Assembly (NCBI GenBank): GCA_004211885.1
Contig: SHBV01000024.1
Span: 1 to 40,554, forward strand
Direction of reading: 5' to 3'
From: Verrucomicrobiaceae bacterium
GTDB taxonomy: Bacteria; Verrucomicrobiota; Verrucomicrobiia; Verrucomicrobiales; DEV007
Length of the DNA stretch: 40,554 bases
Shown here: one piece after another, positions 1 through 8,621 of the stretch
Position numbering within the stretch: the stretch's first letter is position 1
Layout of the letters: each line of letters begins with the position of its first letter
Notes under the pieces: generated by a model
Seen by the model: only the letters and a program-made list of their open reading frames with translations
Database searches by the model: none
What the model was told of the DNA's origin: nothing
Program-made: the position numbers and the translations under genes

Positions 1-107
1 ACAGGGCGGCGAGGCACCTTAAGGAGAGTGCTTCGCCGTTCCTGTTATTAGCATTTGAGAAGATTTATCTTTGCCGTTCGAGCTTGTTCGGTTCAGCATA
101 TTCAATA

Positions 108-872
108 ATGGCTCAAGAATTTGATTATTTGTTAATTGATATTAGTAATTCATTTACCAAGATCGCTTTATCTGGTTCGGAGAGTCTTGGTGATAGTATC
201 ATTACAATTCCTACCCATGAGATAAATGAAAAAACTCTTGGGGATTTATTGAGGGATTCTAATAATGCCGATCTTAGCGTAATATTATCTTCGGTCGTTC
301 CTGCACTTAACTCTAAGGTTGAAAACGTATTTGGCAGGGCAAAAATATTAGAAGTTTCTAGCTCTGTTAATATTGGATGTGAAATAGATTATCCTGATCC
401 TAACAGCATAGGATCAGATCGTTTAGCTAATGTAGCTGCTGCCATTTCTCTTTATGAGGCACCGGTAGTAATTGTTGATCTTGGAACAGCAGCTACTTTT
501 GATGTAGTTTCTTCAAAAAAATCCTATATTGGAGGTGTCATTGCTCCTGGTTTAGCAGCGATGACCGATTACATGTTTGATAATACGGCACTTTTACCAA
601 AAATTAATTTTGATGAACCATCTTCTGTTATTGGAAAATCAACTAAAGATGCAATGCTCTCAGGAGCCGTTATTGGTTATCGTGGTTTGGTAAAAGAAGT
701 CATTCATTCAATATTTAATGAGCTTGATAATCCTTCTACTCAGGTCATTGCTACTGGAGGATATGCCCAATTAATTTCATCAGGTCTAAAGGAAATTAAT
801 GTTGTAAATGATGCTCTGACTCTTGAAGGTTTACGTATTATCGCTAGTCTCAACCCATCTCATGAAAGCTGA
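108..872 (+). CDS. coaX: Type III pantothenate kinase
   Basis: Phosphorylates pantothenate, the first step of coenzyme A synthesis, in the cytoplasm. Family motifs are clear: the N-terminal phosphate-binding segment DISNSFTK at about residues 11-18 (usually DxGNTxxK, so the Gly is replaced by Ser), GSDR at about 102-105, the ADP-binding strand VDLGTAATFD from about residue 123, and a C-terminal ATGGYA segment. I chose the ATG at 108, which gives 254 residues, the normal family length. The frame is open upstream, with a TTG at 84, but those extra residues do not look like the family. No Shine-Dalgarno is visible. The last 11 bases overlap the start of the sugar kinase downstream, so the two are probably cotranscribed and translationally coupled. 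Identity is confident; only the start is uncertain. Confidence 0.9.
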   Translation: MAQEFDYLLIDISNSFTKIALSGSESLGDSIITIPTHEINEKTLGDLLRDSNNADLSVILSSVVPALNSKVENVFGRAKILEVSSSVNIGCEIDYPDPNSIGSDRLANVAAAISLYEAPVVIVDLGTAATFDVVSSKKSYIGGVIAPGLAAMTDYMFDNTALLPKINFDEPSSVIGKSTKDAMLSGAVIGYRGLVKEVIHSIFNELDNPSTQVIATGGYAQLISSGLKEINVVNDALTLEGLRIIASLNPSHES

Positions 873-1818
873 TACTTCTCAGAAACCTTGTTCGATTGGA
901 ATCGATTTTGGCGGAACTTCTGTCAAAATTGGATCCTTGTTCGAGATATTATCTGATGAAAGTCAGGAACCTAAAATTCTAATAACATCGGATTATGATT
1001 CGGTTCAATCTCTTATCACAGCTATGGTTAATGTGGTTAATGAATTTAGGGAAGATAACGCAAACATAGTTACTTTGGGGTGTGGAGTTCCTGGGCTAGT
1101 GGACTTTGAATCGGGGTACATTCATACTCTTACAAACGTTCCCGGATGGAAAAATATTCCATTCAGAGAAATACTGGAACAGAGACTTGAGATTCCTATT
1201 TTTATTGATAATGACGCGAATTGTATGGCTTATGCCGAATATCGCTATGGAGCTGCTAAAGGTTGTGCAAACATGGTGGCCTTGACGCTTGGCACAGGAA
1301 TAGGTGGGGGTCTCATCATTGGAGGAGAACTTTATAGGGGAACTGACTTTGCTGCCGGAGAACTAGGTAATCATTCCATTGATTATCAGGGTCCAGAGAA
1401 TACTTACGGGTTAAGAGGTGCCCTCGAATGTTATATGGGTAACCGTCAAATTTGTGAACTTGCGAGCTTGCGTTTTAAAAGCCGGCCGGTACCTGAGGGC
1501 GGGTGGAATCCGGAATTAGTAACTGATCTAGCTAAAAAAGGTGATCCGATAGCTATTGAAATCTGGGATCAGGTTGCAGAGTGGCTTGCTTCTGCTCTAG
1601 CTAGCACTGCTTGGCTTTTAAATCCTGACGCATTCGTCATTGGTGGAGGAATTGCCTGTGCTGGTGATTTTCTCTTTGAGCCTTTAAGGAAGAAAATTAA
1701 TAGTCAGGTTTCTGATGTTATAGGAAATGATCTAAAGATATTGCCTGCTCATTTTGGTAAGGAAGCAGGCATTATTGGTAGTGCAGCTCAAGCCTTAGAC
1801 AAATATAATCAAGGCTGA
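862..1818 (+). CDS. ROK-family sugar kinase, zinc motif lost
   Basis: A ROK-family carbohydrate kinase of 318 residues, probably glucokinase-like. The N-terminal phosphate loop is GIDFGGTSVKIG (residues 13-24), the catalytic Asp lies in DNDAN (about 116-120), and LGTGIGGG follows. The usual zinc site is missing. The normal ExGH motif reads ELGNH (about 167-171), and where ROK proteins have CxCGxxGCxE this one has NTYGLRGALE (about 180-189), keeping the glycines and the Glu but no cysteines. It is therefore probably a zinc-independent kinase rather than a repressor, and no helix-turn-helix precedes the kinase fold. The start at ATG 862 lies inside coaX; an in-frame ATG at 823 would add 13 residues without family similarity. 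Its 3' end overlaps the opposing terC gene by 10 bases. The exact substrate cannot be read from sequence. Confidence 0.88.
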   Translation: MKADTSQKPCSIGIDFGGTSVKIGSLFEILSDESQEPKILITSDYDSVQSLITAMVNVVNEFREDNANIVTLGCGVPGLVDFESGYIHTLTNVPGWKNIPFREILEQRLEIPIFIDNDANCMAYAEYRYGAAKGCANMVALTLGTGIGGGLIIGGELYRGTDFAAGELGNHSIDYQGPENTYGLRGALECYMGNRQICELASLRFKSRPVPEGGWNPELVTDLAKKGDPIAIEIWDQVAEWLASALASTAWLLNPDAFVIGGGIACAGDFLFEPLRKKINSQVSDVIGNDLKILPAHFGKEAGIIGSAAQALDKYNQG

Positions 1819-2678
1819 ACCGGCTCGTTTGATGGCTCTTTTGGTTGAGGGTCTGGAGTGGCCGATTGATTCTTTTGTGCTAAAAGTTTTTTCTGGAATT
1901 TGCTTTGGACGATGTCTATGAGAACAAGAATAGCAATGACAAAGTAAAAGGTGGTTTTTGTCATAGGCTGAATTTCGTTACCAAAAAATTTCAGATGCGC
2001 TTTGTGAGCGCCTTCAGAAATTAGCATGATTCCGACAATAAATAATATGAATAGCCCCAGTATTTCATATAGCCTATTTTTCTGTAAAAAATCGGAAACT
2101 TTATCAGCCAGCAAAATCATTAATAGCCCGCTTAATATGATTGCAGTTGCCATTATCCAAAAAATGTATTCGGTTTCTCCTGTCGGGTTCCCCGCGGAAT
2201 CTAAAACAGGCTCTTGAGCAAGTGCCATTGCACTTAATATAGAATCAAAAGAAAACACAAGATTCATCATAACGATTGTGAAAATGACTCTTCCAGGAGA
2301 CTTGAATTTCCGGTCTCCATCACCACTGCCCAAATGATCACTGCCTATCATATGGAAGATTTCCTTTACGGCGGTGTAGAGTATGAAAATGCCTCCGAAT
2401 AGAACAATGATACTTTCCAAGTTTAATTGACCTTCGACGAATCCCCAATTCATGAAAAGAAAAGGATCGACGAAAGCAGAAATGATACTGGTAAGAAGAA
2501 AGAGAAGAATGATTCTTGCTAGGACCGCTATACCGATTCCTAGTTTTCTAACGAATGCTTGTTTTTCTTTGGGGGCTCTCTTGGATTCAATAGAGATATA
2601 TAGAAGATTGTCGAAACCTAGTACTGCTTGGAGTAGTAGCAGCATTATTAGAGTGAATAGTTGTCCTATGATGTCCAT
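1809..2678 (-). CDS. TerC family integral membrane protein
   Basis: A 289-residue polytopic membrane protein of the TerC/Alx family. These proteins are linked to tellurium resistance and to metal ion export, manganese in particular, including manganese loading of exported enzymes. Characteristic acidic membrane motifs are present: GFDNLLYIS near residue 22 and FSFDSILSA near residue 143. About seven hydrophobic segments are visible. The C-terminus is a hydrophilic Pro/Gln/Glu-rich tail. It converges on the ROK kinase and overlaps its last 10 bases. No ter operon partners lie nearby, so a general metal-homeostasis role is more likely than dedicated tellurite resistance. Family assignment is confident; the transported ion is inference. 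Confidence 0.87.
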   Translation of the reverse strand: MDIIGQLFTLIMLLLLQAVLGFDNLLYISIESKRAPKEKQAFVRKLGIGIAVLARIILLFLLTSIISAFVDPFLFMNWGFVEGQLNLESIIVLFGGIFILYTAVKEIFHMIGSDHLGSGDGDRKFKSPGRVIFTIVMMNLVFSFDSILSAMALAQEPVLDSAGNPTGETEYIFWIMATAIILSGLLMILLADKVSDFLQKNRLYEILGLFILFIVGIMLISEGAHKAHLKFFGNEIQPMTKTTFYFVIAILVLIDIVQSKFQKKLLAQKNQSATPDPQPKEPSNEPVQP

Positions 2679-2725
2679 TGTGAATATGTAATTAATTTAA
2701 TATAGGGCCTAACAATCAAATTATA

Positions 2726-3538
2726 TTATGACTCTATTTTAACTTTTTCCCATGTTTTTTCCATTTTATCGATGTCCGCTTCAACGATATTGGTTCCCTC
2801 ATTTTCTAAAATATTCTCAAGTTGGTTAAAACGTCTAGTGAACTTTTCGTTAGCGGCTGCTAGTAATGATTCAGAATCCATTCCAAGTTTTCTTGTAAGG
2901 TTAGTTACTGAGAATAAGAGATCACCAATCTCTTCTGCAAGATGATCATTACTAATGTTTGCTCCTCCTTCTCTGAGTGCTTCTTCAACTTCATCTAGTT
3001 CTTCTCTTATTTTAGGAATTACTGAGTCCGCATTAGGCCAGTCAAAACCAACTTTTTCTACTTTTTTTTGGATTTCATGTGCCCTTATGAGTGAAGGGAG
3101 CCCATTAGTTATGCCTTCGAGAATTCTTTGATTTTGATCGCCTTTTTCGGATCTTTTAATCTCTTCCCAGCGCTTCAAGACTGTTTCCGTGTCACTGGCA
3201 TCATCGTCTCCAAATACATGAGGATGTCGTCTTATTAATTTTTCTGATACTTCAGTTGCAACATCCTCGAGTACAAATTCTCCTTTTTCTGATTCGGAAG
3301 CAATTTCACATTGCATCACTACTTGTAGTAATAAATCACCGAGCTCTTCAAGCATGTGTCCTTTATTGCCTGTACGAATCGCATCAGCAGCCTCATATGC
3401 TTCTTCTAAAATATTTGGGATTAGGCTCTTCTGAGTTTGTTCTATGTCCCATGGACAACCATCAGGCCCTCTCAAAATATGTACGATGGCTCTGAGTCTA
3501 TCAATTGGGGGGATTGATTTATCAGGTGGTTTAGGCAT
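2726..3538 (-). CDS. mazG: Nucleoside triphosphate pyrophosphohydrolase MazG
   Basis: Hydrolyses (d)NTPs to NMP and pyrophosphate, a house-cleaning activity against abnormal nucleotides. At 270 residues it matches the two-domain MazG of E. coli (about 263). The N-terminal signature GPDGCPWD lies near residue 25. The first domain carries the magnesium-binding helices EEAYEAADAI and EELGDLLLQVV, and the second repeats the pattern with DEVEEAL and EEIGDLLFSV. Both metal-binding sets look intact. It lies downstream of the SOUL-family gene on the same strand, separated by 27 bases that include a 12-bp palindrome. Confidence 0.94.
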   Translation of the reverse strand: MPKPPDKSIPPIDRLRAIVHILRGPDGCPWDIEQTQKSLIPNILEEAYEAADAIRTGNKGHMLEELGDLLLQVVMQCEIASESEKGEFVLEDVATEVSEKLIRRHPHVFGDDDASDTETVLKRWEEIKRSEKGDQNQRILEGITNGLPSLIRAHEIQKKVEKVGFDWPNADSVIPKIREELDEVEEALREGGANISNDHLAEEIGDLLFSVTNLTRKLGMDSESLLAAANEKFTRRFNQLENILENEGTNIVEADIDKMEKTWEKVKIES

Positions 3539-3550
3539 TTTTGGTTTTTT

Positions 3551-3562
3551 AAAGAGCTCTTT
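3551..3562. promoter_or_regulatory. 12-bp perfect palindrome upstream of mazG
   Basis: The sequence AAAGAGCTCTTT is a perfect palindrome in the 27-base gap between the SOUL-family stop and the mazG start, 12 bases before the mazG ATG. It could be a protein-binding dyad or part of a weak hairpin. With no loop it is unlikely to fold well as RNA. A chance occurrence is possible. Confidence 0.25.
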
Positions 3563-3565
3563 TAT

Positions 3566-4189
3566 TTAATTAGATTTAGTTTTCAAATCATAATCATTGA
3601 TTTTGATAAGAACCTCGTTCCGACGAAGAAAAATCGGTATCCATGGAGGATCATAATAAGCGAATATTGGTTTAGATTTTTTATCTGTACTAAGGCCCGC
3701 TTTATGAATTTTTTCCTGTAATTTTTTAGCTGCAATTTTTTCTTTTGAAGATCTGCCTTTGAAGCGCATTGCGGCAAACGTTCCCGGTTTAATCTTGGTA
3801 ATGTAAAGTGAATCTGATGAGGGAGTGGGCGCACCTTGTGCTGCAATTTTTCTAGGTAGCACAAAACTCATTTCACCTTCATTGCCTTGCATGCCCATGA
3901 ATACAGGCGTCGTCATAGCAATTTTTTTACCTGTATCGTTGGATTTATCAATGTACCTAAATAGCTTCATAAAACGAGAGTCTTTCTCATCACCTGTATT
4001 GGATTTTGATTTTTTAGTACTAACGACTGTCATCTCGCTATATTTGCGAATTTCAAATCCACCTGGATGTTTCTTTGAAGTGAATTCTGGAGATTCATAG
4101 CCACTTCTGGTCAATTTAATGCCAGCAAACCCAATGACTGAACTTGCGACAATGATAAGAATTAGACCTATATTGATTTTCATATTCAT
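3566..4189 (-). CDS. SOUL heme-binding family protein, exported or anchored
   Basis: A 207-residue SOUL/HBP-family protein, a fold first described as heme-binding in animals and common in bacteria with unclear function. An N-terminal hydrophobic segment (about residues 5-24) suggests a signal anchor or export signal. The body has the family hallmarks: KHPGGFEIRKY near residue 40, KKIAMTTPVFM near 88, a LPRKIAAQGAPTP stretch, and the C-terminal YDPPWIPIFLRRNEVLI. A second Met three codons in could be the true start. It is probably in a unit with mazG and terC on the same strand, but the functions are not obviously linked. The heme-binding role is inferred from the family only. Confidence 0.85.
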   Translation of the reverse strand: MNMKINIGLILIIVASSVIGFAGIKLTRSGYESPEFTSKKHPGGFEIRKYSEMTVVSTKKSKSNTGDEKDSRFMKLFRYIDKSNDTGKKIAMTTPVFMGMQGNEGEMSFVLPRKIAAQGAPTPSSDSLYITKIKPGTFAAMRFKGRSSKEKIAAKKLQEKIHKAGLSTDKKSKPIFAYYDPPWIPIFLRRNEVLIKINDYDLKTKSN

Positions 4190-4275
4190 TTTTTATAAGT
4201 GATTTATAGAAGATTTAGCTATCTTTTAAATCAGCAACTTGCGTAACTAGAAAATATGAACATTTTTTACTGATT

Positions 4276-4986
4276 ATGGGAAGAGCATTCGAGTATCGTC
4301 GTGCATCGAAGGAGAAGCGTTGGGATAAAATGTCCAAGGTTTTTCCTAAGCTTGCAAGATCAATTACGATGGCCGCCAAGTCCGGTGGACCAGATCCTGA
4401 GACTAATAGTGCTCTTCGGACGGCTATTAGCAATGCGAAGGCGGAGAATATGCCTAAAGATAACATTGATAAAGCAATTAAGCGAGCCTCGGGAAAGGAT
4501 AGTGCGCTTTACAATGAAGTGAATTACGAGGCGAAAGGGCCCCAAGGATCATTGCTTTTTATAGAAACGGCGACCGACAATACGAACCGGACTGTGGCCA
4601 ATTTAAAAATGATTTTGAATAAAAATCATGCAGAGATGGTTACGACTGGGTCGTTGGAATTTATGTTTTCTCGTAAGGCTGTTATCCAGTTCCAAAAGCA
4701 AGATGATATGGATATGGATGAAATAGAGCTAGAGTTAATTGATCACGGTTTAGAAGAGCTTTCAATTAATGAAGATACAGTTTATGTGCATGGAGATTTT
4801 AAAGCTTTTGGTAGTCTCACTGCTGCGATTGAAGGTCTTGGCATAGAAAATGCGAAAGCTAATTTGCAAAGAATCCCTAATTCTCCAGTTCAAATGAATG
4901 AGGAGCAAATTGAAGAAGTTGAGGCGCTAATTGATAAGATTGAAGATGATGATGATGTTCAGGCTGTTTTTACTAACATTGCTTAA
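4276..4986 (+). CDS. yebC: YebC/PmpR/TACO1 family protein
   Basis: A 236-residue cytoplasmic protein of the YebC family. Members act as DNA-binding regulators in some bacteria and as ribosome-associated factors easing synthesis of polyproline stretches in others. The N-terminal block MGRAFEYRRASKEKRWDKM, the segment GGPDPETNSALRTAI and the acidic C-terminal domain are typical. Length matches the family (about 240). The gene stands alone on the plus strand between two minus-strand units, not beside ruvC as in many genomes. The start is well supported by the conserved N-terminus. Confidence 0.93.
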   Translation: MGRAFEYRRASKEKRWDKMSKVFPKLARSITMAAKSGGPDPETNSALRTAISNAKAENMPKDNIDKAIKRASGKDSALYNEVNYEAKGPQGSLLFIETATDNTNRTVANLKMILNKNHAEMVTTGSLEFMFSRKAVIQFQKQDDMDMDEIELELIDHGLEELSINEDTVYVHGDFKAFGSLTAAIEGLGIENAKANLQRIPNSPVQMNEEQIEEVEALIDKIEDDDDVQAVFTNIA

Positions 4987-5010
4987 CTGAAATTTATATG
5001 AACTGGCCTA

Positions 5011-5466
5011 TCACTCTTCAATAATTTCTGCGTCAATCACAGACTCATCTTTTGCCCAATTACTTGTTGTTTTATTTTGATTAAAGACTGCATTTTTTCT
5101 GACAATCATTTTATTCTTTAAAAAGTTCTTTAAGAATTTCTGTAAATATGACCTTAGCTTGGGGATAAGAAGACAGAACCCAACAAAATCCGTTAAGAAT
5201 CCCGGAGTAAGTAGTATTGCTCCTGCGACTAGTATCATTAGACCATCCAAAACTTCACGGTGTGGTATTTTTCCCAATCTAAGAGCAGATTGAACGTTCC
5301 TGATTGTTTGAGATCCTTGTGTTTTTGTTAGTCTTGCTCCAATGATTGCCGTTATGAAAATAATGAGAACAGTTAGTTCCCAGCTAATTTTTTTGCCTAC
5401 TTCTATGAGAAGAAACAATTCAATGATTGGAACACTAATGAATAAAATGAGCAGTCTGAAAAACAT
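5011..5466 (-). CDS. fxsA: FxsA family membrane protein
   Basis: A 151-residue cytoplasmic membrane protein of the FxsA family, named from an E. coli protein whose overproduction relieves phage T7 exclusion by the F plasmid. The native role is unknown. Hydrophobic segments lie at about residues 3-24 and 28-46 and in the third block with LLTPGFLTDFVGFCLLIP near residues 85-102, the family signature. The C-terminus is a charged cytoplasmic tail. It lies 19 bases downstream of the sulfatase on the same strand, which may reflect read-through rather than a shared function. Confidence 0.88.
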   Translation of the reverse strand: MFFRLLILFISVPIIELFLLIEVGKKISWELTVLIIFITAIIGARLTKTQGSQTIRNVQSALRLGKIPHREVLDGLMILVAGAILLTPGFLTDFVGFCLLIPKLRSYLQKFLKNFLKNKMIVRKNAVFNQNKTTSNWAKDESVIDAEIIEE

Positions 5467-5485
5467 TAGGCGTTTATGTTGTTTA

Positions 5486-6850
5486 TCATTTTACTGCTTC
5501 TTCCATTAGTTTCTCAAGCTCTCTTATTTTGTTTGGATATTGAGCTGATAAATTGTTTGTTTCTCCAATATCAGTACTAAGATTATATAATTCCAGTCCC
5601 TTAGTTTTAGCATTACGAACAGCTTTCCATTCTTTTTTTCTGATTGCTGTTTTGTTACCGTATTTCCAAAAAAGGTAAGGATGGATTTGTTGCTCATCAG
5701 CTTTTCCTAGGAGAGTTGGTACAAAAGATAATCCATCTAATTCGGCTGGAGGTGTAATTCCTGCTAGATCACATGCAGTGGGTAACCAGTCCCAGAATGC
5801 AAGGGGTTGATCGGACTCTGTTCCAGGACTGATTTTATCGGGCCAATAAGCGATCCCAGGTACCCTTATGCCGCCTTCATAGAGATCGCGTTTATATCCT
5901 CTGAGTGGTCCATTAGCATTAAATGTTTCATGCTTATGCCCTCCTTCAGAGTGAGGTCCATTATCTGAAGTGAAAAAAATCATCGTTTCATTTTGAATAT
6001 CCAATTCTTTTAGTAGTTGAATAATTTTTCCAACGTCCCTGTCCATTCTTGTTATCATTGCAGCTGCACCCTTTTTTGTATTAGGCCAATTTTCTTTTGC
6101 GTATATTCCATAGTCAGGGACTTCCATCCCATCCCCAGTTGCCCTTCCTCCTTCATTATTCGCATGTGGTATGGTCCAATGAACATGGAGGAGAAATGGC
6201 ATGTTTTTATGTTCTCTTATAAAATTCATTGCTTGTGCTGTTAAGAGATCATGGGAATAAGTGATACGCTTTTTTGAAACACGCCCTCTGTCCTTTATTG
6301 ATCCTGTGAGAACATTTCCTTTCAATATGACTTTTTCAGTATTTTTCCATAGATGGGAGGGGTAATAGTTATGCGCTTGTCCCTGATCCAAGTAGCCAAA
6401 CCAAAAATCAAAACCATTCTTGTTCGGGTGCCCAGTTGTTTCAATGCCTCCCATTGCCCATTTTCCAACGCCTCCTGTTGCGTAGCCTCCAGATTTTAAT
6501 AGTTCCGCTACCGTAATATCAGCAGGCTTAAATCGATAATTAGCATTTGAAGAAATGGGTGTATTACCCATGTGTTTGCCCGTCCATAGTGATAGTCTTG
6601 AGGGCCTGCAAACTGTGTTCCCCGCATAATAAGAGGTGAAACGAAGTCCGTCTCGAGCCATTCTATCTAAGTTGGGTGTTTTGATAGTTTTTTGACCAAA
6701 GCATCCCAAGTCTCCATAACCAAGATCATCTGCCATAATATAAATCAGGTTCGGTGGTAGTTTTTTATTTCTTGGTGATGCTATTGAAAAAAATGATAAG
6801 ATAAAAAATAGTAGGCCCGATAAAGCGATTTTAAGGATTGGTATTTTCAT
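5486..6850 (-). CDS. Secreted arylsulfatase (S1 family, Cys-type)
   Basis: A 454-residue sulfatase that should remove sulfate esters from sugars or glycans outside the cytoplasm. An N-terminal signal peptide (about residues 1-24, IALSGLLFFILSFFSIAS) is followed by metal-binding MADDLGYGDLG. The formylglycine motif CRPSR lies near residue 82, so the active-site residue is a Cys that needs a maturase (FGE or anaerobic SME). HWTIPHAN and TSDNGPHSEGGHKHE supply further metal and substrate residues. Overall it resembles the arylsulfatase A/N-acetylgalactosamine-6-sulfatase group. No maturase is encoded in this window. Substrate is not determinable from sequence. fxsA follows directly. Confidence 0.9.
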   Translation of the reverse strand: MKIPILKIALSGLLFFILSFFSIASPRNKKLPPNLIYIMADDLGYGDLGCFGQKTIKTPNLDRMARDGLRFTSYYAGNTVCRPSRLSLWTGKHMGNTPISSNANYRFKPADITVAELLKSGGYATGGVGKWAMGGIETTGHPNKNGFDFWFGYLDQGQAHNYYPSHLWKNTEKVILKGNVLTGSIKDRGRVSKKRITYSHDLLTAQAMNFIREHKNMPFLLHVHWTIPHANNEGGRATGDGMEVPDYGIYAKENWPNTKKGAAAMITRMDRDVGKIIQLLKELDIQNETMIFFTSDNGPHSEGGHKHETFNANGPLRGYKRDLYEGGIRVPGIAYWPDKISPGTESDQPLAFWDWLPTACDLAGITPPAELDGLSFVPTLLGKADEQQIHPYLFWKYGNKTAIRKKEWKAVRNAKTKGLELYNLSTDIGETNNLSAQYPNKIRELEKLMEEAVK

Positions 6851-7153
6851 GTTTGACTACTGGATGATGGTATTAATGAGGGATTTATTATCTTAATCTT
6901 CCAAGATAATTTTTAATAGAAATTCGTCTATAGAAGCAATTATTGAGAATTATTTTTTCATGTTATTTTATCTTAACTTGTTAATCATTAATAAGTTAAG
7001 TTTAATTGATTGCTAAAAATCACATAATAATTATAAGTTCGCTTTGCTATTTACTCGAATTGAGGCTTTAGAATCAACTTGCCCACACAAAAACCAAAAG
7101 ATCAAAAAGAAAATCAAGATTCAGAATTCTCAAGGCATAGCGCTGAGAATCCC

Positions 7154-8182
7154 ATGAAACTAGAAATAGCGGCTTGGAAGAAAATTGTTTCTAAGTATGA
7201 AAAACCATCTCTGGCACGTTCAACTTGGCAATTAGTTACAACCCTTAGCCTTTACTTCATTGCTTGGATTTTAATATATCTCAATTTCAAAAATGGAGGT
7301 CCTTGGTACCTGTATCCACTTCTTGTCATTTTTGGAGCAGGGCTAGTTGTAAGAATATTTATCATATTTCACGATTGTGGACACAATTCATTTTTCAAAA
7401 ATAAAAAACTTAATAAATGGGTTGGTTTCATCACCGGCACTTTAGCATTTACACCATTTAAGCATTGGACATGGGAGCATTCAGTTCATCATGCTACCGC
7501 AGGAGACATTGATCGAAGAGGCGTTGGAGATGTTTGGACACTTATGGTTAATGAGTATTTGGCTCTTCCCAGATTACAAAGATTAGGATACAGAATATGG
7601 AGACATCCTCTTTTCCTTTTTGGTTTTGCTCCGAGCTACATGTTCTTTGTAAGAGAAAGGTTCGCTGCAGAAAAAGCGAGTCCATCTCACAGGAGAGCAG
7701 TGATGGTCACTAATTTGGCACTCTTGTGTATGCTTTGTTTAGGGTGCCTGATTTTCGGTTCATTCTATTATATCCTAATACAGATGCTTATTATGTCTGT
7801 GGCAGCTAGTATTGGAGTTTGGCTATTTTATGTGCAGCACCAGTTTGAAGGAGTTTACTGGGAAAGACATGAACATTGGGAATATACTTCAGCTGCTTTG
7901 GACGGTAGTTCTTATTACAGATTGCCAAAAATTTTGCAGTGGTTTACAGGAAATATTGGATTTCATCATCTGCACCATCTTAGCACTAAGATTCCGAATT
8001 ATTACTTAGAGGCGTGCCATAATTCGCATCCGGCATTTGCCAGAGTCAAGCAACTGACATTATTTGGAAGTCTCAAGTGTATGAATGTTCGGTTATGGGA
8101 TGAGTCTGAGAAGGTTTTAATTGGGTGGCGAAGATTACGCGAGATTCGAAGAGAAAGAGAAGCGGCTTTAGCAGCGAGTTGA
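7154..8182 (+). CDS. Membrane fatty acid desaturase
   Basis: An integral membrane di-iron desaturase that introduces a double bond into acyl chains. The three histidine boxes are complete: HDCGH, HSVHH (in EHSVHHATAGD) and HHLHH (in GFHHLHHLS), separated by hydrophobic membrane segments. The pattern resembles the DesA/delta-12-like group. I place the start at ATG 7154 (342 residues), because homologs of this type begin close to the conserved AAWKKIVSKYEKPS region. A TTG at 7079 in the same frame would add a Lys/Gln-rich 25-residue leader. Preceded by about 230 AT-rich bases without a gene. The 3' end overlaps the opposing DUF2288 gene by 15 bases. Regiospecificity is unknown. Confidence 0.9.
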   Translation: MKLEIAAWKKIVSKYEKPSLARSTWQLVTTLSLYFIAWILIYLNFKNGGPWYLYPLLVIFGAGLVVRIFIIFHDCGHNSFFKNKKLNKWVGFITGTLAFTPFKHWTWEHSVHHATAGDIDRRGVGDVWTLMVNEYLALPRLQRLGYRIWRHPLFLFGFAPSYMFFVRERFAAEKASPSHRRAVMVTNLALLCMLCLGCLIFGSFYYILIQMLIMSVAASIGVWLFYVQHQFEGVYWERHEHWEYTSAALDGSSYYRLPKILQWFTGNIGFHHLHHLSTKIPNYYLEACHNSHPAFARVKQLTLFGSLKCMNVRLWDESEKVLIGWRRLREIRREREAALAAS

Positions 8183-8536
8183 TTCATTTTTTTTAATCTC
8201 TTCTTGTATGATTACGAAGGGGGAAACTACTAGAGCAGTGAAAGTTGGATTAGACTCTTTCCAATACTTTGCGTGAGCCTTTCCAGGCTTCAATGCATCC
8301 CCTGCCTTGAGCCATTTTGTGACTCTTCTCTTATCATCGTGAGCAAATGCCTTAGCAACATCTTTGATGCATAGTGAATTATCAATGTATATAAGAGAAC
8401 CGTTGAGGAAGTGAGGCTCAAGGTATTGCCAAGTCACTTTTCCTAAATACTTTTCTAATTTTTGCGAGTTACTCGGGATTGAATTTTGAAGTATTCCATA
8501 ATTCATGGAGTCTGGATCCTTTGATTCTGAATTCAT
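8168..8536 (-). CDS. DUF2288 family small protein
   Basis: A 122-residue soluble protein matching the DUF2288 pattern: TWQYLEPHF near residue 35, then SLIYIDNSLCIKDVAKAFAH with DD, an RVTKWL helix, an ALKPGKAHAKYW segment and the C-terminal ALVVSPFVIIQEEIK. Its function is unknown throughout the family. The first 20 or so residues are not conserved, so an internal start is possible. It converges on the desaturase, overlapping 15 bases, and is divergent from the cytochrome peroxidase. No signal peptide is visible. Confidence 0.75.
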   Translation of the reverse strand: MNSESKDPDSMNYGILQNSIPSNSQKLEKYLGKVTWQYLEPHFLNGSLIYIDNSLCIKDVAKAFAHDDKRRVTKWLKAGDALKPGKAHAKYWKESNPTFTALVVSPFVIIQEEIKKNESTRC

Positions 8537-8621
8537 CTAATAAAATTGTCTCATTAGCCTAGGATAAAAGCAATTAACTGTTAACTACTTGCGTTCAATA
8601 AAAAAAGCGTTTCCATGTACA

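Noticed and set aside
1..107. End of an upstream gene at the left edge
   Set aside because: Two forward frames close at 22 and 51 after only a few codons; too little sequence to assign anything.
3583..3864. 93-codon minus-strand frame in the SOUL-family gene region
   Set aside because: It overlaps the SOUL-family gene on the same strand in another frame and has a low-complexity composition.
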